Source: Streptomyces sp. CB01580 (GTDB taxonomy: Bacteria; Actinomycetota; Actinomycetes; Streptomycetales; Streptomycetaceae). Taken from it: DNA of 64,000 bases. The notes under the pieces were generated by a model. The model was not told the DNA's origin. It saw only the letters and a program-made list of their open reading frames with translations, and searched no databases. Shown piece after piece: positions 17,168 to 25,545 of the stretch; positions within the stretch are counted from its first letter, which is position 1, and the number at the start of each line of letters is the position of its first letter. The translations under genes were made by a program, and so were the position numbers. Location of the stretch: NCBI RefSeq assembly GCF_001905795.1, contig NZ_LIXJ01000009.1, positions 124,001 to 188,000 of the forward strand, in the 5' to 3' direction.

Positions 17168-18055
17168 CTACGCGAAGATCACCGTGCGGTGGCCGTTGAG
17201 CAGGATGCGCCGCTCCGCGTGCCACTTCACCGCCCGTGCGAGCGCCCGGCACTCCACGTCGCGGCCGAGGGCGACCAGTTGGTCCGGGGTGACGTCGTGG
17301 CGCACCCGCTCGACCTCCTGCTCGATGATCGGCCCCTCGTCGAGATCGGCCGTCACGTAGTGCGCCGTCGCACCGATCAGCTTCACGCCGCGTGCGTGCG
17401 CCTGGTGGTACGGCTTCGCGCCCTTGAAGCTCGGCAGGAAGGAGTGGTGGATGTTGATGATCCGGCCGCTCAGCCGCTTGCACAGGTCGTCCGAGAGGAC
17501 CTGCATGTAGCGGGCGAGGACGACCAGCTCGACGTTCTCCGCCTCGACCAGCTCCAGCAGCTCGGCCTCCGCCTCCGTCTTCGTCTCCTTCGTCACCGGG
17601 ATGTGCCGGAACGGGATGTCGTACGAGGCGACGAGCTCCGCGAAGTCCGTGTGGTTGGAGACGACGGCCGCGATCTCGACCGGCAGCGCCCCGATCCGGG
17701 AACGGAACAGCAGGTCGTTGAGGCAGTGGCCGAACCTGCTGACCAGCAGCACGATCCGCATCCGCTCCGAGGAACGGTGGATCTGCCAGTCCATCCGGAA
17801 GGAGTCGCCGACCGCGGCGAAACTGGCCCGCAGCTTCTCCACGGTCACCGGGCTGTCCGCCGAGAAGTGGACCCGCATGAAGAACAGACCCGTGTCGTGG
17901 TCGCCGAACTGCTGACTGTCCTCGATGTTGCAGCCCGTCATGAAGAGATAGCTCGACACGGCGTGCACGATGCCCTGCTTGTCGGGGCAGGAAAGCGTGA
18001 GGACGTACTGCTCGGGGGTGGTCTCGGCCGGTTCGGCGGGATGTGGCACGGTCAT
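17168..18055 (-). CDS. purU: Formyltetrahydrofolate deformylase
   Basis: A 295-residue cytoplasmic enzyme hydrolysing 10-formyl-THF to formate and THF, which balances one-carbon units and feeds PurT-type purine synthesis. Residues about 10-85 form the ACT domain (YVLTLSCPDKQGIVHAV). The rest is the formyltransferase-like catalytic domain with NHTDF, the HHSFLPSFKGAKPYHQA block (catalytic His and loop) and TADLDEGPIIEQ with the catalytic Asp. The ATG at 18055 is chosen because the protein then begins a few residues before the ACT domain; an in-frame ATG six codons earlier is possible. It neighbours the SCO4402-like gene as in S. coelicolor. Confidence 0.95.
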   Translation of the reverse strand: MTVPHPAEPAETTPEQYVLTLSCPDKQGIVHAVSSYLFMTGCNIEDSQQFGDHDTGLFFMRVHFSADSPVTVEKLRASFAAVGDSFRMDWQIHRSSERMRIVLLVSRFGHCLNDLLFRSRIGALPVEIAAVVSNHTDFAELVASYDIPFRHIPVTKETKTEAEAELLELVEAENVELVVLARYMQVLSDDLCKRLSGRIINIHHSFLPSFKGAKPYHQAHARGVKLIGATAHYVTADLDEGPIIEQEVERVRHDVTPDQLVALGRDVECRALARAVKWHAERRILLNGHRTVIFA

Positions 18056-18194
18056 TCCCGTAGGGTGCCACATCGGACCGGGATCAGGCCGACCCGATCA
18101 TGATGCGGACCCGGTCATGGTGTACACGCACCCGCACGAGGGCCGGCCGCCGCCCGGACCCGCCGTCACGCCGAGCAGCCGGCACCCCGGCCCG

Positions 18195-18695
18195 TCATGA
18201 TGCGGACCCGGTCATGATGCGGAGCACGTCCAGGGAGCGCGGCGGGGTGTCCGGGTCCTCGCCGTCGTTGGTGGCGAGCAGCACATGGGCCTCCCTGGCG
18301 GCGACCACGGCCTCCGGCCAGCCCGGGTGCTCCAGGTACGCCGACACGGGGGCGTCCGCGCCGATCTGGTGCATGATGCGCAGCACCTGCAACACGGCGG
18401 CGTCGACGAGGGCGGCCTCGTCCGCGTCGCGGAAGATCGTGCCGACGTACTTTTCGGCGGACCAGTTGTCCAGCCACGTGTCCTCGACCAAGCGGTACAC
18501 GGCGTCGGTGACGTCGCCGTACCCTTCCCGTCCGGCCAGCCAGCACTCCTGGTGGAAGACGGGGTCGGAGAGCATGTGCAGCGCCGAGCGCACGTTGCTG
18601 CGCCAGCGCCACCACGGCATGTCGTTCAGCGGCATGCCGCCCATGGTGGAGGAGCGGCGGCCGCGGCGGGAAGTGTTCTGCGAACCTTGCTGCAC
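18195..18695 (-). CDS. SCO4402 family protein
   Basis: A 166-residue helical protein, recognised by the segments PLNDMPWWRWRSNVRSAL and WLDNWSAEKYVGTIFRD, characteristic of the actinobacterial SCO4402 family. Its function is unknown. The conserved part begins near residue 18-21, so an internal ATG (18644) may be the true start; the GTG at 18695 has no good ribosome site. It lies upstream of purU with a 139-bp gap and is divergent from the substrate-binding lipoprotein gene. Confidence 0.85.
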   Translation of the reverse strand: MQQGSQNTSRRGRRSSTMGGMPLNDMPWWRWRSNVRSALHMLSDPVFHQECWLAGREGYGDVTDAVYRLVEDTWLDNWSAEKYVGTIFRDADEAALVDAAVLQVLRIMHQIGADAPVSAYLEHPGWPEAVVAAREAHVLLATNDGEDPDTPPRSLDVLRIMTGSAS

Positions 18696-18818
18696 GGTAG
18701 TCGATCGTACGTTCCCTTTTCAGCCAACCGCACAGGCCCCCGTAATTCACCTGGATGTCACCGTGCGTTGCACTAAGCACACAGTGCCGTTACCCCGGGG
18801 GCGGAATTCTCCTTGTCC

Positions 18819-20099
18819 ATGACCGGACGGCGACGCCCCACCTCCCCCCGCCCCCGCAGGCTCCTCATGAGCGCGGTGGCGGCCGGGGCGTTGCTGGCCA
18901 CCGGCTGCGGCGCGCTCCCTGGGGCCACGGGGGGTTCCAGGGAACCCGTCACCGTGGTCACCTGGGCCCCCGCGGGAACCACGGGGCCCGACACCCTGGA
19001 CATGTCCGGCATGACCGCCATGGCGGTCACGTATGGGCGCTGGGTCAACGAGAACGGCGGGCTCAACGGTCACGAGCTGCGGGTCGTCACCTGTGACGAG
19101 GCGGACACCCCGGTCGGTGCGGCCAACTGCGCCCGGCTGGCCATCGAGAAGAAGGCGGTGGCGGTCGTCGGCTCCTACAGCCGGCACGGTTCGTCGTTCA
19201 TGCCACCGCTGGAGACCGCAGGCATCCCCTTCATCGGTGGTTACGGCGCTTCCGAGGAGGAGTTCAGCAGCTACGACTCCTTCCCGGTCAACGGCGGACA
19301 GTCGGCGCTCCTCGCGGGCAACGCCCGGCAGCTGGCCCGCCGCTGCGACCGGGTGTCCGTGGTGCGGCCCGACACCCTGGGCGGCGACGGCCAGGCGTGG
19401 CTCCTGAAGACCGGCCTCACCGATGCCGACCGCCCCGCCCCCGCCGACATCCGGGCGGCCGAGGCGGCCACGTCGTACGACGACGCCGCCGATCGCGCGC
19501 TCCAGGCGGCGGGCCGGAGCGGCGGCTGTGTGACGGCTGTGCTCGGGAGCCGTACGGAGACCTTCTTCGACTCCTTCCGACGGCTCGAACCCTCGTACGG
19601 GGAGGTCCGCATCTCGTCCGTCCTCGGCAGTGTCGGGCAGCAGATGATCGACAGCACCGGTGGCCGGAAGAGTCCCTTCGAGGGTGCGTACGTCACCGGC
19701 TGGTACCCGGCGCCGAGCGACTCCCGCTGGAACGAGATGCGGGCGGTGGTCCGCGAGCACGCCTTCGGCGACAACCGGATCGACCCGGACGACGCGGGCG
19801 TCCAGACCACGTGGATCGCCTACACCGCGCTGAAAGAGATCGTGAAGGCGATCGACTCCCCGCAGGTCACCGCCGGAAAGGTCGCCAGAGCGCTCGGCCA
19901 CGGTCCGCGGATCGAGACCGGCGGGCTGACACCACCACTGCGCTGGCGGTTCTCGGACACGCTCGGCTCGTCCGCGTACCCCCGCATCGTCAACAGCAAG
20001 GTGACGTTCCAGGTGGTCCGCGACGGGCGGCTCGTCGAGGACAAGAAGGGCTTCGTGGACGTCGCCGAGACGCTGTCGGACGCCAGCGCCAGGGGGTGA
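18819..20099 (+). CDS. ABC-type substrate-binding lipoprotein, Leu/Ile/Val-binding fold
   Basis: A 426-residue lipoprotein. A basic N-terminus and hydrophobic stretch end in the lipobox LLATGC. The mature protein has the type I periplasmic-binding fold (VTVVTWAPAGTTGPD; GMTAMAVTYGRWVNENGGLNGHELRVVTCDEAD), as in branched-chain amino acid receptors. No permease or ATPase genes follow, so it may serve an orphan transporter or act as a sensor. ATG 18819 is preferred; a TTG two codons earlier is an alternative. A perfect hairpin follows the stop codon. Confidence 0.9.
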   Translation: MTGRRRPTSPRPRRLLMSAVAAGALLATGCGALPGATGGSREPVTVVTWAPAGTTGPDTLDMSGMTAMAVTYGRWVNENGGLNGHELRVVTCDEADTPVGAANCARLAIEKKAVAVVGSYSRHGSSFMPPLETAGIPFIGGYGASEEEFSSYDSFPVNGGQSALLAGNARQLARRCDRVSVVRPDTLGGDGQAWLLKTGLTDADRPAPADIRAAEAATSYDDAADRALQAAGRSGGCVTAVLGSRTETFFDSFRRLEPSYGEVRISSVLGSVGQQMIDSTGGRKSPFEGAYVTGWYPAPSDSRWNEMRAVVREHAFGDNRIDPDDAGVQTTWIAYTALKEIVKAIDSPQVTAGKVARALGHGPRIETGGLTPPLRWRFSDTLGSSAYPRIVNSKVTFQVVRDGRLVEDKKGFVDVAETLSDASARG

Positions 20100-20101
20100 G
20101 C

Positions 20102-20129
20102 GGGTGAGGAGCAGCCCCGCTCCTCACCC
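20102..20129. terminator. Hairpin terminator
   Basis: GGGTGAGGAGC and its exact complement surround a six-base loop three bases after the lipoprotein stop codon. It lies between converging genes and may serve both. Confidence 0.82.
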
Positions 20130-20269
20130 ACCACGGGCGTAAGCCCCCCGCCGACGTACGGAATCCTGCCGTCGTCCGGGCCCCTGCCGGCATGCGGGCC
20201 GGGGCCGGCCCTTCCCGTCCCGGCCGCCTCGCCCCGGCGCGCCCCGCCGTCGGAGACCGACCGCCTTCC

Positions 20270-21739
20270 TCAGAGGTCGACCGCTTCCCGCCGGGTCAGT
20301 CCGTACTTGGACGCGATCACGTTCCACAGCTCCGACGCCTGCTGCTTCGCCTTGCTCGCCTCGCCGCTGCGCACGGTGGCCTGCTGCGTCTCGTACGTCG
20401 TGCGGGCCTTGCCGTGCTTGCAGACCTTCTTGCCCTGCTTGGCCTGCTCGGCCCAGGCGGCGTAGTGGTCATCGGCGGAGGCTGACGCCTGCCACGCCTT
20501 GGTGAGGGCGGCGGTCAGCCGCTCGTGGTCCGGCAGCTTGTCGACGCTCAGTTGTCCGAGCTGGGTCACCAGATCGCGGCGCTGCCCGGCCGCGTCCTTC
20601 AGGTCCGTCACGGCCTGGTCCAGGTCCTGGCAGTTCTTGGTCTTCTCGACGGCGCCGATGACCGCGGAACGGCTGTTGTTGCTGTGTGCCAGCAGCTTGT
20701 CCAGCGCCTCGGCCTGCGTCTTCACCGGATCCTCGGCCGGCTGCTGGGGGGCCTCGTTCGACGGTGAACCGGTGGCCGCCACGGGCTGCTTGTCGTCGTC
20801 GCCCTTGTTGTCGCCGCCGCTCATCAGCGCACCGGCGCCGAGCCCCACGACGGCACAGCCGGCGACGACCGCCGCGATGAGCGTGACGTGCGCGCGCTTC
20901 TTGCGCGGTGCGGCCCGCCCCTGCGGCTCGTCCGCCTGCTGGTACCCCGGTCGCGGCGCCGGGGGTGCCTGACGGGCGCCGCCGCCCGGGTGCTGCTGCG
21001 CGGGGGCGAGCCGGGGCATCTGCTGGGTGGACCCGCCCGTCCCGGCCTCGCGGAACAGGTTGTCGAACTCGGCCGGCGGCTGACGGTCACCGGGGGCTCC
21101 GGGCCTGATCCCGTACGGGGCACCGCCGGGGACCGGCGGGATGTACTGGGTCGCCTCCGCGTCGCCGCCGTGCGCGGGCTGCTGCTGTTGCTGGTACGGC
21201 TGCTGCGGCTGCGCACCGTGGGGAAGGAACTGGGTGGCCTCCGCGGGGTTCTCCGGCGGCAGCCCGCCCGGCGCCGGTCCGCCGGGCACCGGCGCGATGT
21301 ACTGCGTGGCGTCCGCGTCCCCGCCCGCGTGGGGCACCACCTCGGGCGGCAGGGGCTGGGCGTACGGCTGCGGCGGCTGCTGATGCTGAGGCTGCTGTGG
21401 AATCTGAGGCGGCTGGTGGTGCTGATGATGCTGCGGGGGCTGCTGCTGCGCCGGGGGCAGCGGTTGCCTGTACGACTGCCCCTGCGGCGGCTGCCCGTAC
21501 GGATCCTGCCCGTACGGATCCTGCCCCGGAGCGGCCTGCTGCGGCAGCGACGAGGCGTCCGGGTGCGCCGCCTGCGGCCCCCAGGGCTGCCCCCACGGCT
21601 GACCGCCCGCCGGGGCTCCCTGCTCGCCGGGCCCTCCTGGTATCCAGGGCTCGCCGCCACCTGCGGGCAGCACGACACCTTCGTGCGCGGGCCGTACAGC
21701 AGGGGGCTGCCGCTCGTCACCCTGTCCGCTCTGCGTCAC
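20270..21739 (-). CDS. Single-pass membrane protein with a long Pro/Gln-rich cytoplasmic region
   Basis: A 489-residue protein. The first 275 residues are low complexity, dominated by Gln, Pro and Gly with His runs and DPYGQ repeats, plus three spaced ATQY/ATQF motifs (DADATQYIAPVPGG, AEATQFLPHG, DAEATQYIPPVPGG). Such Thr-containing motifs in a disordered tail resemble Ser/Thr kinase or FHA interaction sites. A basic stretch (APRKKRAH) is followed by one transmembrane helix (about 283-303), then an extracytoplasmic helical domain with two Cys (KNCQDL, KKVCKHG) that may pair. GTG start with GGAG upstream. No enzymatic function is evident; a scaffold or signalling role is only a guess. Confidence 0.8.
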   Translation of the reverse strand: MTQSGQGDERQPPAVRPAHEGVVLPAGGGEPWIPGGPGEQGAPAGGQPWGQPWGPQAAHPDASSLPQQAAPGQDPYGQDPYGQPPQGQSYRQPLPPAQQQPPQHHQHHQPPQIPQQPQHQQPPQPYAQPLPPEVVPHAGGDADATQYIAPVPGGPAPGGLPPENPAEATQFLPHGAQPQQPYQQQQQPAHGGDAEATQYIPPVPGGAPYGIRPGAPGDRQPPAEFDNLFREAGTGGSTQQMPRLAPAQQHPGGGARQAPPAPRPGYQQADEPQGRAAPRKKRAHVTLIAAVVAGCAVVGLGAGALMSGGDNKGDDDKQPVAATGSPSNEAPQQPAEDPVKTQAEALDKLLAHSNNSRSAVIGAVEKTKNCQDLDQAVTDLKDAAGQRRDLVTQLGQLSVDKLPDHERLTAALTKAWQASASADDHYAAWAEQAKQGKKVCKHGKARTTYETQQATVRSGEASKAKQQASELWNVIASKYGLTRREAVDL

Positions 21740-22007
21740 CGGGACTCCTACATGTGGACCTACGGAATCGTCGGCTCACGCTATCGGGTGGTCCCCGCCG
21801 TCCGCCAAGCGTGTCCGGTCACTCACCGCCCCTTCACAGAAGCCGGGCACCCGGCGCCCTCACGGCACGACCGGAGAACCATGGAACAACTCGGACAACC
21901 TGGGACGACAAGGAACGGGCACAGGACGGCAGGGAACCGATGCAGGCAACCGGGGCAGGGCGGCGCAGGGAAGCGACGCGGGGCGGGCGCAGAACCGGCG
22001 GATCCGG

Positions 22008-23390
22008 TCAGGCCGCCTGGAGCTCCAGACGCGCCCCGAACTCCCGTACCGCCGCCTCGTCCCCGTACGGGACCAGACGCTGCTGCAGGTCGTCCAGATA
22101 CTCCGCGCCCCGGCTCGAACGCACCGATGCCAGCAGCTCCATGGCCCGGGTGCCGGTGTGACACGCCTGCTCCACCTCGCGCAACTGGACCTGGGCGGTG
22201 GCCAGAAGCACGAGCCCGATGCCGCGTCGGCGCGCCCGGGACTCCGGATGACCGTCCAGGGCCTCCTTCGCCCGGCGCGCGGCGGCCTCCGCCTGACCGA
22301 GGTCGCGGTGGCAGTGCGCCAACTCGTCGGCCAGATAGGCGTGATCGAAGTGCGCGATCCAGTCCGGGTCGTCCCCGGTGTCCGGCTCGACGAGATCCAT
22401 GGCCGCCGACGCCCGGCCCGCCGCGGCCTGGCAGGTGCGGGCGTCGCCGAGCAGGGCGTGGCCGCGCGCCTCCGCGGCGTGGAACATCGCCTGCGCGCGC
22501 GGGGTGACGTGCCCGCGCGCCCCCTCCTGCGCGGCCCGCGCCAGCTGCGCGATCTCCCGCGGATTGCCGAGCTGGGCGGCCAGATGACTCATCGACGCGG
22601 CCAGTACATAACCGCCGTACGCCCGGTCGCCCGCCGCCTGGGCCAGTCGCAGTGCCTGGATGTAGTAGCGCTGGGCGAGCCCCGGCTGGCCCGTGTCGAC
22701 CGCCATGTATCCGCCGAGTTCGGTGAGTCGGGCGACCGCGGCGAACAGCTGCCGTCCGACGGATTCGCGGTACGCGCCCGAAAGCAGCCCGGACACCACG
22801 CTGTTCAGGTAATGCACGAGGACCGGCCGCACGTGCCCGCTGCCGAACCGGTGGTCGAGGTCGACCAGCGCGGACGTCATCGCCCCGACCGCGGCCACGT
22901 CCGACATCCCGACCCGGGCCCCGGCGGTCCGCGCCACCTGTGGGTCGGCGCCGGTGATCAGCCAGTCGCGGCTGGGTTCGACCAGGGCCGAGGAGGCGAC
23001 CGTCGCACCCGAGAGGAAGTCGCGACGGCCGACGTCGCTCCGCCACAACTCACAGACCTGCTCGATCGCGCCGATGACGGTCGGGGCGAACTGGAGACCG
23101 ACGCCGGACGCCAGGTTCTTGCCGTTGGCCATGCCGATCTCGTCGATCGTGACCGTACGGCCCAGTTTGCGGCCGAGCGCCTCGGCGATGATGCCCGGTG
23201 CCCTGCCGCGCGGTTGCTGCCCGCGCAGCCAACGGGCCACGGAGGTCTTGTCGTACCGCAGGTCGAGGCCGCGCTCCGCGCCGACCATGTTGACCCGGCG
23301 GGCAAGGCCGGCGTTGGAACATCCGGCTTCCTGAATGAGCGCCTGGAGCCGTTCGTTCGGCTGGCGGGCGACGAGAGGCCTGGCTGCCAT
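22008..23390 (-). CDS. XRE-family regulator with C-terminal TPR-like repeats
   Basis: A 460-residue cytoplasmic regulator. The N-terminus (about 10-60) is a helix-turn-helix with the segment RYDKTSVARWLRG as recognition region. Residues about 120-150 hold the family block RRDFLSGATVASSAL, and about 180-440 form TPR-like helices (GYMAVDTGQPGLAQRYYIQAL). Streptomycetes have many such proteins and several control development or antibiotic genes; the ligand here is unknown. ATG 23390 is preceded by a GGGG run. It is divergent from the primase-like gene. A broken paralogue occurs at 53.1-54.3 kb. Confidence 0.9.
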   Translation of the reverse strand: MAARPLVARQPNERLQALIQEAGCSNAGLARRVNMVGAERGLDLRYDKTSVARWLRGQQPRGRAPGIIAEALGRKLGRTVTIDEIGMANGKNLASGVGLQFAPTVIGAIEQVCELWRSDVGRRDFLSGATVASSALVEPSRDWLITGADPQVARTAGARVGMSDVAAVGAMTSALVDLDHRFGSGHVRPVLVHYLNSVVSGLLSGAYRESVGRQLFAAVARLTELGGYMAVDTGQPGLAQRYYIQALRLAQAAGDRAYGGYVLAASMSHLAAQLGNPREIAQLARAAQEGARGHVTPRAQAMFHAAEARGHALLGDARTCQAAAGRASAAMDLVEPDTGDDPDWIAHFDHAYLADELAHCHRDLGQAEAAARRAKEALDGHPESRARRRGIGLVLLATAQVQLREVEQACHTGTRAMELLASVRSSRGAEYLDDLQQRLVPYGDEAAVREFGARLELQAA

Positions 23391-23769
23391 GTTTCCCCCA
23401 GAGGCCGCAGAGATCGATGAGCGGATCAATGCCCGGCGATTGCACGGAAAATGCGCACATTCATCGTGTTCGTCACGTCCGTCGTCTTCCTTACTGTTCC
23501 TTGCTTTTCCTTGCCGTTCCTTGTCATTACCTGTCACTCCTGTCGCCGCACGACGGAGGCCGGCCGTTCCGACGATGCCGCGGGCGCCCCTCCGGCGTTG
23601 CCGCTGACGGTCGTCGCGGCCTCGCCCGTACATGGCTACCCGACCGCCCGGGCGCCGTCTCGCGCGCGCCCCCGCCCATGCATCCATGCGCCCCGTTCAC
23701 CGGATCGGTACGCCGTGGCCGCGCCCGGTACGCCCGTAACCCCGGCCGGTGGCGGGAGTTGTGCCGATC
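23391..23769. other. 379-bp divergent intergenic region with CT-rich repeats
   Basis: No gene. At about 23490-23535 a pyrimidine-rich tract repeats TTCCTTGC/TTCCTTGT at 10-11 bp spacing, so the complementary strand shows several AAGGAA boxes. GC content is lower than around it. It contains the promoters of the XRE regulator and the primase-like gene. Confidence 0.5.
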
Positions 23770-24615
23770 ATGGAAGAGCCCATCGGAGTGGAAGATCTCG
23801 CCGGAGTCCGGCAGCGGACCGGGACCGGGGAGCCCGACGACGGCCACGTACCCGGCAGTGTCCCCGCGTCCGGCCGTGGTCACGTGCCCGGCGGGGAACG
23901 GGAGAGCACCGGTGCCGCGCAGGCCACGCACATCCCCCTGCAAAGGGGCGGGCAACTGCTCGACGCCGCCGTGCGGTACGCGGAGGAACGGCACTGGGAC
24001 GTCTGTCCCGGCACCTGGCTGGAGGCGGGGGACGGCACGGAGCGGTGCTCCTGCGGCGACACCGACTGCGCCTCGCCCGGCGCCCATCCCGCCGGGGCCG
24101 ACTGGGCGGAACGCGCCACCGGCAGCGGCTCCGCGGTCCGCCGGATGTGGTCCGAGCACCCGACGGCGTCGATCCTGCTGCCCACCGGCCGTTCCTTCGA
24201 CGCGCTCGACGTGCCGGAGTCCGCGGGCTTCCTCGCCCTGGCCCGGATGGAGCGGATGGAACTGCCGCTCGGCCCCGTCACCCGCACCCCCGACCGGCGG
24301 ATGTTCTTCCTCGTCCTTCCGGGCGCGGCGACCAAGGCGGACGGCCTGGTAAGGGAGTTGGGCTGGCGGGCTGCCACGATCGACCTCGTCGGCCACGGCG
24401 AGGGCCGCTGCGTGACCGCTCCGCCGACCCGGGTCGGCGGACGCGGCGCGGTCCAGTGGGCCCGCCGCCCCACGTCCGCCAACCGCTGGCTGCCGGACGT
24501 GGAGGAGGCCATCGGCCCGCTCGCCTATGCCTGCGCACGAGAAGCGGCCGACGCCCGGTCGCGCCTCGCACGGGCGACGACGGACCCGAGCGCGCTTCCC
24601 GTGGGCGACAGCTAG
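23770..24615 (+). CDS. Bifunctional primase/polymerase-like (Prim-Pol) protein
   Basis: A 281-residue protein of a family widespread in Streptomyces and annotated as bifunctional DNA primase/polymerase. Visible features are a Cys-rich segment CSCGDTDCASPGAHP (around residue 90), the strand-turn ILLPTGRSFDALDVPE, where the D-x-D acidic pair would lie in Prim-Pol enzymes, and a late ANRWLPDVEEAI block. The catalytic triad is not fully evident, so polymerase activity is doubtful and a nucleotide-binding or regulatory role is possible. The ATG at 23770 is chosen over GTG 23749 on spacing from a GGGAG box. Monocistronic. Confidence 0.75.
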   Translation: MEEPIGVEDLAGVRQRTGTGEPDDGHVPGSVPASGRGHVPGGERESTGAAQATHIPLQRGGQLLDAAVRYAEERHWDVCPGTWLEAGDGTERCSCGDTDCASPGAHPAGADWAERATGSGSAVRRMWSEHPTASILLPTGRSFDALDVPESAGFLALARMERMELPLGPVTRTPDRRMFFLVLPGAATKADGLVRELGWRAATIDLVGHGEGRCVTAPPTRVGGRGAVQWARRPTSANRWLPDVEEAIGPLAYACAREAADARSRLARATTDPSALPVGDS

Positions 24616-24705
24616 AGCCGAGCACACGTTTCGTAGGCAAGAGCGGGCCCGCGAACACCTTTCGTAAGCTGTCCGTACAAACGGGGCGACGAAAGGCAAG
24701 GAATC

Positions 24706-25545
24706 ATGCAGGACCGGGCACAGACCGAAAGAGAAGTCCGGCCGGGGGAAACGGGAACGGCGAGCGGAGTGCCGGTGGCACCGCCCGCCGTTCGCGTGCA
24801 GGGGCTGTGGAAGCGGTTCGGGCAGCAGACCGCGGTCGCCGGGATCGATCTCGAACTGCCCGCGGGCAAGTTCATCGGTCTGGTGGGACCGAACGGCGCG
24901 GGCAAGACCACCACACTGTCGATGATCACCGGGCTGCTCCGCCCCGACGAGGGGCGCATAGAGATCGGCGGCCACGACGTGTGGCGCGACCCGGTCGAGG
25001 TGAAGTCCAGGATCGGCGTGCTCCCGGAGGGGCTGCGCCTCTTCGAACGCCTCTCGGGGCGCGAACTCCTCGCGTACACCGGGCGACTGCGCGGGCTGCC
25101 GGGCGAGGAGGTCGACAAGCGGGCCACCCAGCTCCTCGACGTCCTCGGCCTGGCGGGCTCCCAGCACAAGCTGGTCGTCGACTACTCGACCGGCATGCGG
25201 AAGAAGATCGGGCTCGCCGCCGCGCTGCTGCACAACCCCGAAGTGCTGTTCCTGGACGAGCCGTTCGAAGGCGTCGACCCGGTGTCGGCGCAGACCATCC
25301 GCGAAGTGCTGGTGCGGTACACGCACTCGGGCGCGACCGTTGTCTTCTCCAGCCATGTGATGGAACTGGTGGAGTCCCTCTGCGACTGGGTGGCCGTCAT
25401 GGCCGCGGGCCGGATCAGGGCCCAGGGCCCGCTGGCCGAGGTGCGCGGCGACGCGCCCTCCCTGCAGAACGCCTTCCTCGAACTGGTCGGCGCGGGCGCG
25501 CGGACCGCCGGTGAGTCCCTGGACTGGCTGGGCGGCGACCGATGA
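24706..25545 (+). CDS. ABC transporter ATP-binding protein
   Basis: A 279-residue ABC-2-type ATPase. Walker A is GPNGAGKTT (about 64-72), the signature motif is YSTGMRKK, Walker B is VLFLDEP, and the switch His is in VFSSHVMEL. AAGGA precedes the ATG. The stop overlaps the permease ATG (ATGA), so both are made together. The promoter region contains two TTTCGTA boxes about 30 bp apart. It energises an exporter or ABC-2 type efflux system; the cargo is unknown. Confidence 0.93.
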   Translation: MQDRAQTEREVRPGETGTASGVPVAPPAVRVQGLWKRFGQQTAVAGIDLELPAGKFIGLVGPNGAGKTTTLSMITGLLRPDEGRIEIGGHDVWRDPVEVKSRIGVLPEGLRLFERLSGRELLAYTGRLRGLPGEEVDKRATQLLDVLGLAGSQHKLVVDYSTGMRKKIGLAAALLHNPEVLFLDEPFEGVDPVSAQTIREVLVRYTHSGATVVFSSHVMELVESLCDWVAVMAAGRIRAQGPLAEVRGDAPSLQNAFLELVGAGARTAGESLDWLGGDR

